A stretch of DNA of 64,000 nt from Paraperlucidibaca baekdonensis (GCF_003387535.1 NZ_QUNR01000001.1:496001-560000), one strand, 5' to 3'. Shown: positions 17,099 through 27,600, counted from the stretch's first letter. A program made the numbers and translations. The notes: generated from the letters alone by a model not told the origin.

Positions 17099-18133
17099 AT
17101 GAAAAAATCATTCGTTTCAGTTGCCTTCGTGACGGCACTTGGCGCTGCGCCCATAGCGCAGGCCAATCAATCCCTTTGCGTCTATGACCTGCTCGGCAGC
17201 GCCGGCGATATCTACAATATGTCGAAAGACTACGCCGTGGCGGCACAAGGCATGGGCGCGAAAATCGACATCAAAGGCTATACCGACGAGCGCGTGGCGA
17301 CCCAAGATTTTCTTGCTGGTCAATGTGATGCGCTGTTTGCCACCGCGTTTCGCACACGCCAATTCAACCCCACCGCCGGTGCCACCGACTCACTCGGTGT
17401 GTCATCGATTGTGCGTAATGGCAAAATCGATATGCCCGCGAGCTACGATGTTATCCGCAAAACCATCCAAACCTTTAGCTCGCCGGCTGCTGCCAGCCTG
17501 ATGACCAATGGTAAATACGAGGTTGGCGGCATCATCCCCTTTGGCACGGCGTATCCGGTGGTCAATGATCGCAGCATTAGTACCGTAGAAGACTTAGCCG
17601 GCAAGCGCATTGCCTCGTTTGATTACGACAAAGCTCAGGCCGTGATGATTGAGAAAATCGGCGCGCAGCCGGTATCGGCTGATATCACCAGCTTCGCCAG
17701 CAAGTTCAACAATGGCTCGGTGGACATGATCGCCGCTCCGGCTGCCGCCTATCGGCCTTTGGAGCTGTATCGTGGCATTGGCGAAAAAGGCGCGATGAAC
17801 CGCTTCCCTATTGTTATTTTGACCTACCAAATGATCATCAATAGCGAGAAGTTTCCGGCTGGCTATGGCGCTAAGTCGCGTAATTACTGGCTAGGCCAGT
17901 TTAATCGCGCGATGGCCTTGGTTAATAAAGCCGAGAAGGATATTCCAGAGTCGACTTGGAGCGATTTGACGCCTGAGAACATGCTCAAGTACACGATTAT
18001 GTTGCGTGATTCGCGTATCGAAATTGCTAACCAAGGCATTTACGACAAGCAGGGCCTGAAAATTATCAAGCGCGTGCGCTGCAGCATCAATCCGGCCGAT
18101 GTGGAGTGCACCAGCAATAGCGAAAACTGGTAA
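17099..18133 (+). CDS. Periplasmic solute-binding-like protein (DUF6091-type)
   Basis: About 344 residues with a cleavable signal peptide (MKKSFVSVAFVTALGAAPIAQA). The mature part reads like a periplasmic binding protein of the PhnD/TAXI group: VYDLLGSAGDIYNMSKDYAVAAQGMGAKIDIKGYTDERVATQDFLAGQCDALFATAFR, with GKRIASFDYDKAQAVM. I start at ATG 17099 because AAGG lies 8 nt upstream and the signal peptide begins there. No transporter genes adjoin; the next genes are a GMC oxidoreductase and a flavin monooxygenase, so it may belong to uptake or sensing of their substrate. The last point is inference. Confidence 0.7.
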   Translation: MKKSFVSVAFVTALGAAPIAQANQSLCVYDLLGSAGDIYNMSKDYAVAAQGMGAKIDIKGYTDERVATQDFLAGQCDALFATAFRTRQFNPTAGATDSLGVSSIVRNGKIDMPASYDVIRKTIQTFSSPAAASLMTNGKYEVGGIIPFGTAYPVVNDRSISTVEDLAGKRIASFDYDKAQAVMIEKIGAQPVSADITSFASKFNNGSVDMIAAPAAAYRPLELYRGIGEKGAMNRFPIVILTYQMIINSEKFPAGYGAKSRNYWLGQFNRAMALVNKAEKDIPESTWSDLTPENMLKYTIMLRDSRIEIANQGIYDKQGLKIIKRVRCSINPADVECTSNSENW

Positions 18134-18169
18134 GTTACGCTTTAACTAAAAATAACGAAGGTGGAAGTA

Positions 18170-19762
18170 ATGTTTGATTACGTCATTGTCGGTGGTGGGT
18201 CGGGTGGCTGTGCCTTGGCGGGTCGTTTGAGTGAGGACCCGTCGGTGAGCGTGTGCTTGCTAGAAGCTGGCGATGGCGGAACGGGTGTGCTGGTGGAGGC
18301 GCCCGCGGCGACTGTCGCTATTTTGCCGACGAAAATCAAAAACTATGCCTTCGAGACCGTGCCGCAAGCTGGCCTAAATGGCCGTAAAGGCTATCAGCCG
18401 CGCGGTAAAACGCTGGGTGGCTCATCGGCCATTAACGCCATGGCCTATATCCGTGGTCATCGCGACGATTACGACCAGTGGGCGGCGATGGGCGCGCAGG
18501 GCTGGAGCTACGATGAGGTGCTGCCGTACTTTCGTCTGAGCGAAAACAACGAGCGTATCGTTGACGAGTTTCATGGCAATAGCGGGCCGCTGTCGGTCTG
18601 CGATTTGCGCACCGACAACCCGGTGCATGCGCGCTACAAGACTGCGACCGAGCAGGCCGGCTTTAAGTGGAACGACGATTTCAACGGCGCCGACCAAGAA
18701 GGCATTGGTCTGTATCAGGTCACGCAGAAAAATGGTCAGCGCTGTAGCGCGGCACAGGCTTATGTGCTACCGGTGATGGATCAGCGCCCAAATCTCACCG
18801 TGGAGATTAAGGCGCAGGCGCTAAAAATCATCTTTGAGGGCACGCGCGCCGTGGCCGTTGAGGTCTTGCAAAATGGCAAAAAGCGCCAGATTCGCGCCAA
18901 TAAAGAAATCATTTTGGCCACCGGGGCATTTCAGACGCCGCAACTCTTAATGCTCTCTGGTGTCGGTCCGGCGGCTGAGCTGGCCAAGCATAAAATACCG
19001 GTGATTAAAGAGCTGCCCGGTGTCGGGCAAAACTTGCACGACCATCCGGATTTTATTTTTGGCTATAAAACTAAAAGTCTCGATGCGCTTGGGCTGTCGC
19101 TCAAAGGTAGCTTCAAGATGCTCAAAGACATTCAGCGCTACCGCAACGAGCGCCGCGGCGCCATTACCTCGAACTTCGCGGAGGGTGGTGGCTTTTTGAA
19201 AATCAGCCCCGATAGCATCAAGCCCGATGTTCAACTTCATTTCGTGGTGGCTTTGGTCGATGACCATGCGCGCAAATTCCACGGCGGCCATGGCTTCTCC
19301 TGCCATGTCTGCCTGCTACGCCCAAAAAGTCGCGGCAGCGTGACCTTGGCCAGTGCCAACCCGCTCGATGCACCAGTGATTGATCCCGCCTTTTTCCAAG
19401 ATCCCGATGACGTGGAAAAGCTCATGGCTGGCTATAAGCTCACCAAGCAGCTGATGGATGCTCCGGCGCTCGCCGAGCTATTCACCAAAGACATGTTTAC
19501 CGCCGATGTGAAAACTGACGATGACATTCGCCAGATTTTGCGTGAGCGCTCCGACACCGTGTATCACCCCGTGGGCAGCTGCAAAATGGGCCTCGATGAT
19601 CTCGCCGTGGTCGATCCTGAACTGCGTGTGCACGGCCTGCAAAGCCTGCGCATCGTTGATGCCTCGGTGATGCCGACCATTGTGGGTGGTAATACCAATG
19701 CGCCCACCATGATGATCGCCGAGAAGGCTTACGATTTAATCACCGGCCATTCGCGCGTATGA
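18170..19762 (+). CDS. GMC-family FAD-dependent alcohol oxidoreductase
   Basis: About 530 residues. The N-terminal FAD-binding motif is DYVIVGGGSGGCALAGRLSE; GMC signatures include GKTLGGSSAINAMAYIRGHRDDYDQW and TGAFQTPQLLMLSGVGP, with the C-terminal catalytic His region YHPVGSCKMG and NTNAPTMMIAEKAYD. It resembles choline/alcohol dehydrogenases that oxidise primary or secondary alcohols. ATG 18170 is preceded by GGTGGA; a GTG at 18161 would remove that site. It overlaps the following monooxygenase by 4 bp (ATGA), suggesting sequential oxidation of one substrate: alcohol to ketone, then ketone to ester. The substrate is not known. Confidence 0.9.
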   Translation: MFDYVIVGGGSGGCALAGRLSEDPSVSVCLLEAGDGGTGVLVEAPAATVAILPTKIKNYAFETVPQAGLNGRKGYQPRGKTLGGSSAINAMAYIRGHRDDYDQWAAMGAQGWSYDEVLPYFRLSENNERIVDEFHGNSGPLSVCDLRTDNPVHARYKTATEQAGFKWNDDFNGADQEGIGLYQVTQKNGQRCSAAQAYVLPVMDQRPNLTVEIKAQALKIIFEGTRAVAVEVLQNGKKRQIRANKEIILATGAFQTPQLLMLSGVGPAAELAKHKIPVIKELPGVGQNLHDHPDFIFGYKTKSLDALGLSLKGSFKMLKDIQRYRNERRGAITSNFAEGGGFLKISPDSIKPDVQLHFVVALVDDHARKFHGGHGFSCHVCLLRPKSRGSVTLASANPLDAPVIDPAFFQDPDDVEKLMAGYKLTKQLMDAPALAELFTKDMFTADVKTDDDIRQILRERSDTVYHPVGSCKMGLDDLAVVDPELRVHGLQSLRIVDASVMPTIVGGNTNAPTMMIAEKAYDLITGHSRV

Positions 19763-21213
19763 GCGGCATCTTAGCCGTCGCTATTGTTGGCGCCGGTTTT
19801 GGCGGCTTAGGTATGGCCATCGCGCTGAAAAAGCAGGGTGTCGATGACCTGGTGATTTTGGAAAAAGCTGCGGATGTCGGCGGTGTGTGGCGCGATAACA
19901 CCTATCCGGGTGCGGCCTGCGATGTGCCGTCGCATTTGTATTCGTTTTCGTTTGAGCCGAATCCGCACTGGTCGCATGTGTTTGCACGCCAGCCGGAAAT
20001 TTATGCGTATTTGCGTCATTGCGCCGACAAATACGACCTGCGTCGGCACCTGCGATGCGACGTGGAAGTCGCCGAGATGCATTTCGATGAGGCTGAGAAG
20101 CTCTGGCAGATCACCCTCACCAGCGGTGAGTTGCTGCAGGCGCGCATGGTGGTCAATGCCACCGGCCAGCTCAGTCGGCCCATTTATCCCAAGCTCAAGG
20201 GCATCGGTTCGTTTCAAGGTGAGTCGTTTCACTCGGCGCATTGGCGTCACGATCTCGACCTCAGCGGTAAGCGTGTGGCCGTCATTGGTACGGGGGCTTC
20301 GGCGATTCAGTTTGTGCCGGCGATTGCGCCGCAGGTTGCCAAGCTCAGCGTATTCCAGCGCTCGCCAGCTTATATGATGGCGCGCCCCGACCGGCCCTAT
20401 AGCGGTGTGGAGAAATGGGTATTTCAGCGGGCACCGAAAACCATGGCGCTCTATCGCGGCGGCATTTATTTGAAATATGAGTCGCGCGGACTGGCCTTTA
20501 CGCGCCTGAAAAGTCTGCTGAAAGTCGCCGTGGGCATGCCCTTTAAGTCGCTACTCAAGCAGCAAGTCAGCGACCCCGCGTTGCGCGAAAAGCTCACGCC
20601 CGACTACGCCATTGGCTGCAAACGTATTTTGCTTTCTAGTGATTATCTGGCGACCATGAGTCGACCGAATGTTGAGCTGGTCACCACGGGCATTCGCCAA
20701 GTCACTGCCACTGGCGTGGAAACCAGCGATGGCCGTGAGCATGCCGCCGATGTGATTATTTACGGCACCGGCTTTGCCGCCACCGATTTTCTCTCACCGA
20801 TGACCGTTACGGGTCGCAACGGCATTACCCTCAATGACGCGTGGCAGCAAGGCGCGAAGGCCTATCTTGGGCTATCGGTGCCGGGCTTTCCGAATTTCTT
20901 CATGCTCTATGGCCCCAATACCAACCTTGGCCATAATTCGATTGTTTATATGCTCGAAAGCCAGATTGCGCATGTTTTAGCGTGTCGCGCGCAGCTGTCT
21001 GCCAGCAAAGCCACAATCATTGAGGTCAATGAGGGCCGCTACACGCATTTCACCGATGCCGTGCAAGCCCGTCTTGCCAATAGCGTATGGGCGGGCTGTC
21101 GCAGCTGGTATATCGACGACAATGGCCACAATAGCGCGAGCTGGCCGGGCTTCACGCTGAGCTATCGCTGGCTCACCAAGCACCCGCCGCGCGATGCTTA
21201 TCAGCTTAGCTAA
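19759..21213 (+). CDS. Flavin-containing / Baeyer-Villiger-type monooxygenase
   Basis: 484 residues. Two Rossmann motifs: AIVGAGFGGLGMAIAL (FAD, N-terminal) and VAVIGTGASAIQFVPAIA (NADPH, about residue 175). Between them FQGESFHSAHWRHD corresponds to the FxGxxxHxxxW Baeyer-Villiger fingerprint. AACDVPSHLYSFSFEPNP is common in this family. Such enzymes insert oxygen beside a carbonyl, giving esters or lactones, using NADPH and O2. Translational coupling to the GMC oxidoreductase supports an alcohol-to-ester route. Identity of the ketone is unknown. Confidence 0.88.
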   Translation: MSGILAVAIVGAGFGGLGMAIALKKQGVDDLVILEKAADVGGVWRDNTYPGAACDVPSHLYSFSFEPNPHWSHVFARQPEIYAYLRHCADKYDLRRHLRCDVEVAEMHFDEAEKLWQITLTSGELLQARMVVNATGQLSRPIYPKLKGIGSFQGESFHSAHWRHDLDLSGKRVAVIGTGASAIQFVPAIAPQVAKLSVFQRSPAYMMARPDRPYSGVEKWVFQRAPKTMALYRGGIYLKYESRGLAFTRLKSLLKVAVGMPFKSLLKQQVSDPALREKLTPDYAIGCKRILLSSDYLATMSRPNVELVTTGIRQVTATGVETSDGREHAADVIIYGTGFAATDFLSPMTVTGRNGITLNDAWQQGAKAYLGLSVPGFPNFFMLYGPNTNLGHNSIVYMLESQIAHVLACRAQLSASKATIIEVNEGRYTHFTDAVQARLANSVWAGCRSWYIDDNGHNSASWPGFTLSYRWLTKHPPRDAYQLS

Positions 21214-21364
21214 CGCACTCACCCGATAAGAAAGTCTCATGTCTCACGCATTGCAAGATCGCGACTTAGGTCGCATGGCGGTTGAAGATCGGCAGGGCTA
21301 ACGATATATTTCCGGCTTAATTGTTGGGTGCGTAATCGCACCAACGCCTGAATTGGAGAGAGTT

Positions 21365-21829
21365 ATGTTGCGCCAACTATTGCCTATTGCTTTGATCGCG
21401 TGTGCCGCGTCGACCAGCGCATCGGCCAATCTCAAAGTCGACGAAGCCATCAAATATCGTCAGTCGGCTTACACGTTTATGGCTTGGAATATGGGCCGTA
21501 TTCGCGCCAATACCGAGGGCGAGCTGAGTCGCGACGAGGTGGTGAAAGCCGCCAACGCCATTGCCGCAATAGCCAACTCAGGCCTAGGCTCGCTGTTTGT
21601 GCCGGGTAGTGATCAGGGCAAGGGCTGGATTGAGACGCGCGCGAAATCAGAAATCTTTACCGATGGCGCAGGCGTTGGCAAAGTTGCCATGCGCTTTAAC
21701 CAAGAGGCCAATGCGATGGCAGCGATTGCCGGCACAGGCGATGCGGCTGCATTAAAAGCACAGCTCGGCAAGCTCGGTGCCACCTGCAAGTCATGCCACG
21801 ATAATTACCGCGCCAAAGCGGCTGAATAA
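21365..21829 (+). CDS. Cytochrome c'
   Basis: 154 residues with a Sec signal peptide (MLRQLLPIALIACAASTSASA). The mature protein is a four-helix bundle with the heme motif CKSCH near the C-terminus (GATCKSCHDNYR), the defining layout of class II cytochrome c'. ATG 21365 follows GGAGAGAG. Periplasmic; family members bind NO or CO and are linked to nitrosative stress. It lies 3 nt before a b561-type cytochrome gene, which may reduce it. Confidence 0.9.
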   Translation: MLRQLLPIALIACAASTSASANLKVDEAIKYRQSAYTFMAWNMGRIRANTEGELSRDEVVKAANAIAAIANSGLGSLFVPGSDQGKGWIETRAKSEIFTDGAGVGKVAMRFNQEANAMAAIAGTGDAAALKAQLGKLGATCKSCHDNYRAKAAE

Positions 21830-21832
21830 ATC

Positions 21833-22519
21833 GTGCTGCGCCGACCGGCCTCAGCGCCGCTGGTCTGGGACCTGCCCACACGTCTAGGCCATTGGTTATT
21901 GGTGCTGTTGGTGACCGGCTCGTTGGTCACTGGGCAGCTCGCCGGGAGCTGGATCGAATGGCACGGCTATAGCGGCTTAGGCATTATCTGGCTGCTGAGC
22001 TTTCGTCTGGCTTGGGGCGTGCTGGGTTCAACCTATGCGCGCTTTCTGCAATTTTTCCCGAGCCCGGCTCGCTTGCGGCTATTTTTTCGCGGGCAATGGT
22101 ATGGCTTAGGGCACTCACCCTTAGCGGCGCTGTCGGTCTTGGCGTTATTGGCGGTGCTGTTGGTGCAGGCGGGCGCTGGCTTATTTAGTGCGGATGATAC
22201 GGGCTTCGCGGGGCCTTTAAGAGCGCTCGCTAGCGCTGCCTGGGCAGAGCGCCTGAGTGGCTGGCATCGACTCTCCGCAAACGCCGTGTATGGCGTGATC
22301 GCGCTGCACGTGGCGGCCATTGCGTGGTATCGCTATCGTGGCAAGTCGCTAACCGCGGCAATGATCGATGGCTATGCGCGCGAGGGAGACGGTGAGTCGG
22401 CATGCGGTGGTGGCGTGAGTGTGTTTCTGCTGGCCTGTGCGTTGGCCTCGATGCTGACCTATGCCGCGTCAGGCTTGTGGATTGTGCCCGAGCCGGTCGT
22501 GGCGACACCGGCGTGGTGA
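21833..22519 (+). CDS. Cytochrome b561-type membrane protein
   Basis: 228 residues with four to five hydrophobic helices. Histidines in RLGHWLLV, GHSPLA, GWHRLSANAVYGVIALHVAAIAWYR match di-heme b-type cytochromes of the Ni-hydrogenase/b561 group. GTG 21833 lies 3 nt after the cytochrome c' stop. Probably transfers electrons from the quinone pool to the periplasmic cytochrome c'; a paired b561-c' arrangement is known from other proteobacteria. Confidence 0.85.
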   Translation: MLRRPASAPLVWDLPTRLGHWLLVLLVTGSLVTGQLAGSWIEWHGYSGLGIIWLLSFRLAWGVLGSTYARFLQFFPSPARLRLFFRGQWYGLGHSPLAALSVLALLAVLLVQAGAGLFSADDTGFAGPLRALASAAWAERLSGWHRLSANAVYGVIALHVAAIAWYRYRGKSLTAAMIDGYAREGDGESACGGGVSVFLLACALASMLTYAASGLWIVPEPVVATPAW

Positions 22520-22530
22520 GTGAGCTCGGC

Positions 22531-22962
22531 TTATAAGGCTTTCTTCACCAGCGCAAAAGGCGGCGGCCCAGCATAAGTCGGCAAGCCATCGCTGATAGGC
22601 ATCTCCGGTAGCGCCTGACTGAGCCAAACATGGGCCTCGGGCGTGAACACAAACGGTGCTTGCAGCGCCGCACCATTGACCGCCATCACCCCCGGCAAGG
22701 CACACACCTCAACATACATAAAGTCGCCGCAGGCCGCGCAAAAATGGCTGTGCTTGGGTTTGCCCGAGCCGCCGGTTGCGCTTTCCTGGCGCGTGCGTCC
22801 GATTATCGCCTGCGATTCATGCGCGAAAAAAGCGCCGGCTAAAAATGCCTGACCACTTGCCGCCCGGCAGTCCTGACAGTGACAAATCAGCTGAAAACGC
22901 GGAGCTTGTGAAAAGTGTATTTGCACTTGCCCGCAGCGACAGGCGGCGTGATGTTGGGTCAT
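22531..22962 (-). CDS. GFA-family (CENP-V/GFA domain) zinc protein
   Basis: 143 residues with the cysteine pattern of the glutathione-dependent formaldehyde-activating-like fold: CRCGQVQIHF, CHCQDCRAASGQAF and FCAACGDFM, which bind zinc. Most members have no known substrate; a formaldehyde role should not be assumed. It overlaps the tolC-like gene by 4 bp on the same strand. Confidence 0.85.
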   Translation of the reverse strand: MTQHHAACRCGQVQIHFSQAPRFQLICHCQDCRAASGQAFLAGAFFAHESQAIIGRTRQESATGGSGKPKHSHFCAACGDFMYVEVCALPGVMAVNGAALQAPFVFTPEAHVWLSQALPEMPISDGLPTYAGPPPFALVKKAL

Positions 22963-24329
22963 GGCACTCGGTCCGTTGCGCTCTGCGGTGATGCGCTGAG
23001 CCAGCCATTGATGCGCACAATAGCGCTTTCATTAAGTAAGCCAATGATTTTGTAGAGCCGGAAGCAATTCATCACGTAGTCATAGCGTGCGTTGGAAAGC
23101 TCCACGCGCGCGTTATTGACCTTGGTCTCAGAGGACATGAGATCGACAACGCTGTGCGTACCCACGGAATATCCGGCCTCAATGGCGCGATAGGCAACTT
23201 CGGCCGAGCGCAGGCTGCGCTGCTTAGCCTTGATGCGATACGCATCAGTTTTTGATGTCATAAATAGCGCGCGCGCCTGATTTTCGATGAGCTTGGCATC
23301 GGACTCATGGTTTTGTTTTGCCAGCGTAGTTTGCAGGCCAGCTTGCTTCACGCGCGCATGGGTTGCGCCGCCGGAGAAAATCTCCCAACGCGCCTCAATG
23401 CCGACAACATCGGTGGTGCCGGAGTTCAGCGCCACCGAGGGGTTATCGCCACCCTCTAAGCGGCGTTCGTTATAGCTGGCAAAAAAATTGACCTGCGGTA
23501 AGTAGCCCGTCTTTAGTGCGGATTGATTGACCTTACTTTGCTCAATCGCAATCAGCGAGGCGAGCAAGTCTGGATTCTGCTCAACCGCGAGCCTGCCCCA
23601 GGCATCGACACTATTGGGTGTTGGCAACAAGACGGGAATGTCATCTCGCAAGGTCGCTACTTCTGCTATCGGTTCGCCGACCAATGCGTTGAGATTTTCG
23701 CGTTGCGTATTGAGCTGATCTTCGGCGCTCAGTACTTGGTTTGCGGCGGCATCACGCTGCGACTCCTGCTCTAGGATATCGACTTGCGACACGAAGCCGG
23801 CGGCGTATTTTGCCTGAGCTTCCTCTAAGCGTTTCGCCAGTGACGCCAAGCGACTTCGCGCAATGCTCAGCGCATCTTGAGCACGCAAGGTGTCGAAGTA
23901 GGCGCTGGCAATATTGAAATAGAGGTCCTGCGCATTGGCATCGGCTCTGGCCTGCTCTTGCGAACGCTGGAGTTGAGCGGCTTGGTATTGCTTAAAAGCG
24001 CCCCAGTTAAACAGTGGCTGTACGACGCGTCCGCCCCAGTCCGTGCTGTCATAGGCGGTATCGCCCCCGGCTGGCGGCACGCCAGGCGCAAAGGTGATGG
24101 GGTCTTGCTGCAAGTTCACCGTGCTCGATGAAGCGGTGAGCACAATTTGTGGCAGTAAGGCAGCCCGCGCAATATCAGGGCTTTGATCCGCCAGCATGCG
24201 CGTGGTGCGCAAAGCGGCAAAGCGAGCGTTTTTTACTTCTGCGGTGTGCACCACATCGAGCAGGTTGGTTGCGGCGACGCTTGGGCTGAGCAGCAACGCA
24301 AGCACAGGTAAACTTAGGCGAATTATCAT
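22959..24329 (-). CDS. TolC-family outer membrane efflux protein
   Basis: 456 residues with a signal peptide (MIIRLSLPVLALLLSPSVA). The paired helical repeats of TolC are visible: QEQARADANAQDLYFNIASAYFDTLRAQD and, in the second half, TLAKQNHESDAKLIENQARALFMTSKTDAYRIKAKQRSLRSAEVAYRAIEAGYSVGTHSVVDLMSSETK. It should form the trimeric outer membrane exit duct of a tripartite exporter. It is divergent from the PKS/exporter operon that starts 295 nt away and that encodes an adaptor, an ATPase and permeases but no outer membrane component, so it is the natural partner; that link is inference. Confidence 0.9.
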   Translation of the reverse strand: MIIRLSLPVLALLLSPSVAATNLLDVVHTAEVKNARFAALRTTRMLADQSPDIARAALLPQIVLTASSSTVNLQQDPITFAPGVPPAGGDTAYDSTDWGGRVVQPLFNWGAFKQYQAAQLQRSQEQARADANAQDLYFNIASAYFDTLRAQDALSIARSRLASLAKRLEEAQAKYAAGFVSQVDILEQESQRDAAANQVLSAEDQLNTQRENLNALVGEPIAEVATLRDDIPVLLPTPNSVDAWGRLAVEQNPDLLASLIAIEQSKVNQSALKTGYLPQVNFFASYNERRLEGGDNPSVALNSGTTDVVGIEARWEIFSGGATHARVKQAGLQTTLAKQNHESDAKLIENQARALFMTSKTDAYRIKAKQRSLRSAEVAYRAIEAGYSVGTHSVVDLMSSETKVNNARVELSNARYDYVMNCFRLYKIIGLLNESAIVRINGWLSASPQSATDRVP

Positions 24330-24624
24330 GGGCAGAGCTTATCAATAAGGGTGGCACATCACAGATAGATGCAGTTACTACTAATTCTGGCAAGTATCAG
24401 GGCTTTATAACGAGAGATCGATTACAAATGTCGGATTTTTGAGCAATCGGCACAAAGGGAAGACATAAAATTACAAAATGTAACTTACTATAGGCTCATT
24501 ATACGGTTCTGAAATAATTTAGCCGTAGTCTTGGGCGGGTTTTGCTCTTGCTGGAGTGCGTTGCATTTCATCCATAGCACAATTTTTTGCCCCGCCGTAT
24601 CCAATAATTAGAACCAAGCCGCCC
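24330..24624. promoter_or_regulatory. Divergent intergenic region, tolC / PKS operon
   Basis: About 295 AT-rich bases between two divergent genes, which must hold both promoters. I see short palindromic sequence (TTACAAAATGTAA around 24472) and AT-rich -10-like hexamers (TACTAT, TTATAC at about 24486-24502), but no pair of -35 and -10 boxes at good spacing, so promoter positions are not assigned. Confidence 0.4.
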
Positions 24625-27600
24625 ATGAAGTTAGATCGCCCCGAAATTACCACGCCTAGTAGTTTGCTCAATAATCTCGCGCCTGTATTGGCGATGACGC
24701 CGTTTGAGCAGCCCAATATTCGGCTTGCCGAGGCCTTGGGGAGCCAGGGCTTGCCGGTTCTGGTGGATCTCGGTCGTGACCCGCTGACGTGGCCTAAAAC
24801 CCTGTTAGCACTGGCCCGCAGGCGTTATGCCTGCTTGGGCGTGCGTGTGCCAGAAGGCATCGCTATTGACTCATTAGAGCTGCCTGAGCACGTCGACTTT
24901 GTGGTGTTGTCGCATGCGGCATCAGTGCCCAGGCACTGGCACGAGCGCCCGGTGATCGCTCAGGTAACGAGCGTTCAGGCCGCTGAACAAGCCATGGCCA
25001 TGGGTGCGCAAGGTCTGATTGCGAAAGGCCAAGAGAGTGGCGGGGCATGTGGCGCCGATAGTGCGTTTGTTTTGTTACAGCGTGTATTGCTAGTAGCCAA
25101 GCCGAAGCATGTCCCGGTCTGGTGCCAAGGCGGCATGTCATGTCACACCGCCGCTGCCGCGATGGTCGCCGGCGCTGCCGGGGTGGTGATTGATGCGATT
25201 TTGGCCGGCATGCCCGAATCCGACTTGCCCGCTGAGCTGAAGCAGCGTGTGTTAGCGCTCGATGGCAGTGAGCCGCGTGCTGTGGCTGGCTTTAATGTAT
25301 TGCCGAGCAAGGGCATCGCGGTGGCTGAGCTGTCGGCAGCCGAGGTGGTGCAGCAGCTCGCTGATCAGCGCCTATGGGCAATAGGCCAAGATGCGGCATT
25401 AGCGCGTTTGGCATTGAGCCAATGTACGTCGGTGTCGAGCTTAATTCGCATCTTGCGCACGCGCATTCAGGCCGCCATCGTGCAGGCACAATCCATGCAG
25501 CCCTTGGCGGAAGGTAATACCTGGGCGCGTGCTCACGGCACGCGCTATGCCATCGCTCAAGGCCCAATGACACGCGTCAGCGACACCGCACCATTTGCCG
25601 CCAATGTGGCCGATGCTGGTGGCTTGCCGTTTATTGCCTTGTCGCTGATGAATGCGCAGTCGTCGCGCACGTTGCTAGAAGAAACGCGAGCACAGCTTGG
25701 CGAGCGCCCTTGGGGTGTCGGCGTTTTGGGCTTTGCTGAGGCCGATGTGTTGGCGCCGCAGCTTGAGCTGGTGCGCGAATTTAAGCCGCCCGTATTGCTT
25801 ATTGCTGGCGGTAGACCATCGCAGGCCAAGCCATTTACCGAGATGGGCATTGCCACGTATTTGCATGTGCCGTCGCCGGGTTTGCTGGATTTATTTATTG
25901 CCGAGGGTGCCACGCACTTTGTTTTTGAAGGCCGCGAATGTGGTGGCCATGTTGGTCCGCGCTACAGCTTTGTGCTGTGGGAGCAGGCGCTGTCGCGGCT
26001 GCTAGCCGATGAGCATCCGGAGCGCTTTCATGTGCTGTTGGCCGGTGGCATTCACGATGCCTTATCGGCCGCCATGGTCTCGGCTTTGCTCGCGCCATTG
26101 GCGGCGCGTGGTGCGAAAGTTGGTGTGCTGATGGGTACCGCGTATATCGCGACCCATGAGGCGGTGAGTTCAGGCGCGGTATTGCCGCGCTTTCAGCAGC
26201 AGGCCATTGATAGCAAAACCAGCGAGCTGGTGGAAACCGCACCGGGCCACGCAATTCGCTGCGTGCCCTCGGGCTTTACAGAATTATTTGAGCGGGAAAA
26301 AGCCCGCTTACAGGCCTTAGGTATTGAGCCTAAGCAAATGTGGAAAGACCTTGAAGCATTGACCGTTGGGCGCTTGCGGGTGGCGAGCAAGGGCGTTGAT
26401 CGCGTGCAGGGCGTGCTGCAGCCCATTGCGGAGTCGGTTCAGGCCAGCGAGGGCATGTATATGCTCGGCCAGGTCGCGGCGATGTCTGATCAAGTCATTA
26501 GCATGGCCGAGCTGCATCGGCGTGTATGTGTTGATTCGCAGGCGCTGTTGGCGCGCTGTGTGCTACCGAAATTTAGCCAAGAGCCAGCGCCAGAGCCGAT
26601 CGCCATTGTTGGTATGTCCTGTCTATTTGCCGACTCGCCTGACCTTGAGACGTATTGGCAAAACATTCTCTCCGGCCGTGATTTGGTCACCGAAGTACCC
26701 GCTGAGCGCTGGTCGGTGGCGCAATATTTTCATGCCGATGAAGCGCGCCAAGATAAGTCGATTAGCCGCTGGGGCGCGTTCATTAATGACACGCCATTTG
26801 ACCCGCTGGCGTTTGGTATTCCGCCGGCATCACTGGCGGCCATCGAGCCGGTGCAGCTGCTGTCGCTAGCGATTGCACAGCAAGCCTTGGTCGACGCCAA
26901 CTATACGCAGCGCTGGTTTGATCGCGAGCGCACGGCGGTGATTTTCGGTGCTGAAGCCGGTATGGATTTGGGCAACCAATACACGTTTCGCAACCTCTGG
27001 CAGCAATACGCCGGCGACTTGCCGCCAGCTTTAGCGCAGGCCTTGCCGGCACTGACCGAGGATTCATTTCCGGGCATGTTGGTGAACTTAATTTCTGGCC
27101 GCATTGCCAATCGTTTAGGCCTTGGCGGCGTCAACTATGCTGTCACCTCGGCCTGCGCGAGCTCACTGACGGCGGTTGATTTGGCGGTGAAAGAGTTGCG
27201 CGCCGGCAGCAGCGACATGGTGCTGGCGGGTGGTGCCGATTTTCACAATGGCATCAGCGATTATTTGATGTTTTCCTCGGTCGGCGCGCTGTCGGCAAAA
27301 GGCCGTTGCCGCTCGTTTGACCAAGAGGCCGATGGCATTGCCTTGGGCGAGGGCATTGGCATCGTAGTGTTAAAGCGCTTGTCGGATGCGCAGCGCGATG
27401 GCGATCGCATTTATGCATTGATCGATGGCATTGCCGGCTCGAGTGATGGCAAGGGTTTAGGCCTCACGGCGCCGCGCAAAGATGGCCAGAAGCTCGCGCT
27501 CGACCGCGCTTACGCGCAGGCAGGAGTTTTGCCGCAGGCCATTGGTTTGATTGAGGCGCATGGCACGGGCACGGTGGTCGGTGATCGCACTGAGTTGCAG

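Noticed and set aside
21239-21301. 20-codon frame after the monooxygenase gene
   Set aside because: Has a start and a weak ribosome site but is too short to support; may be leftover sequence.
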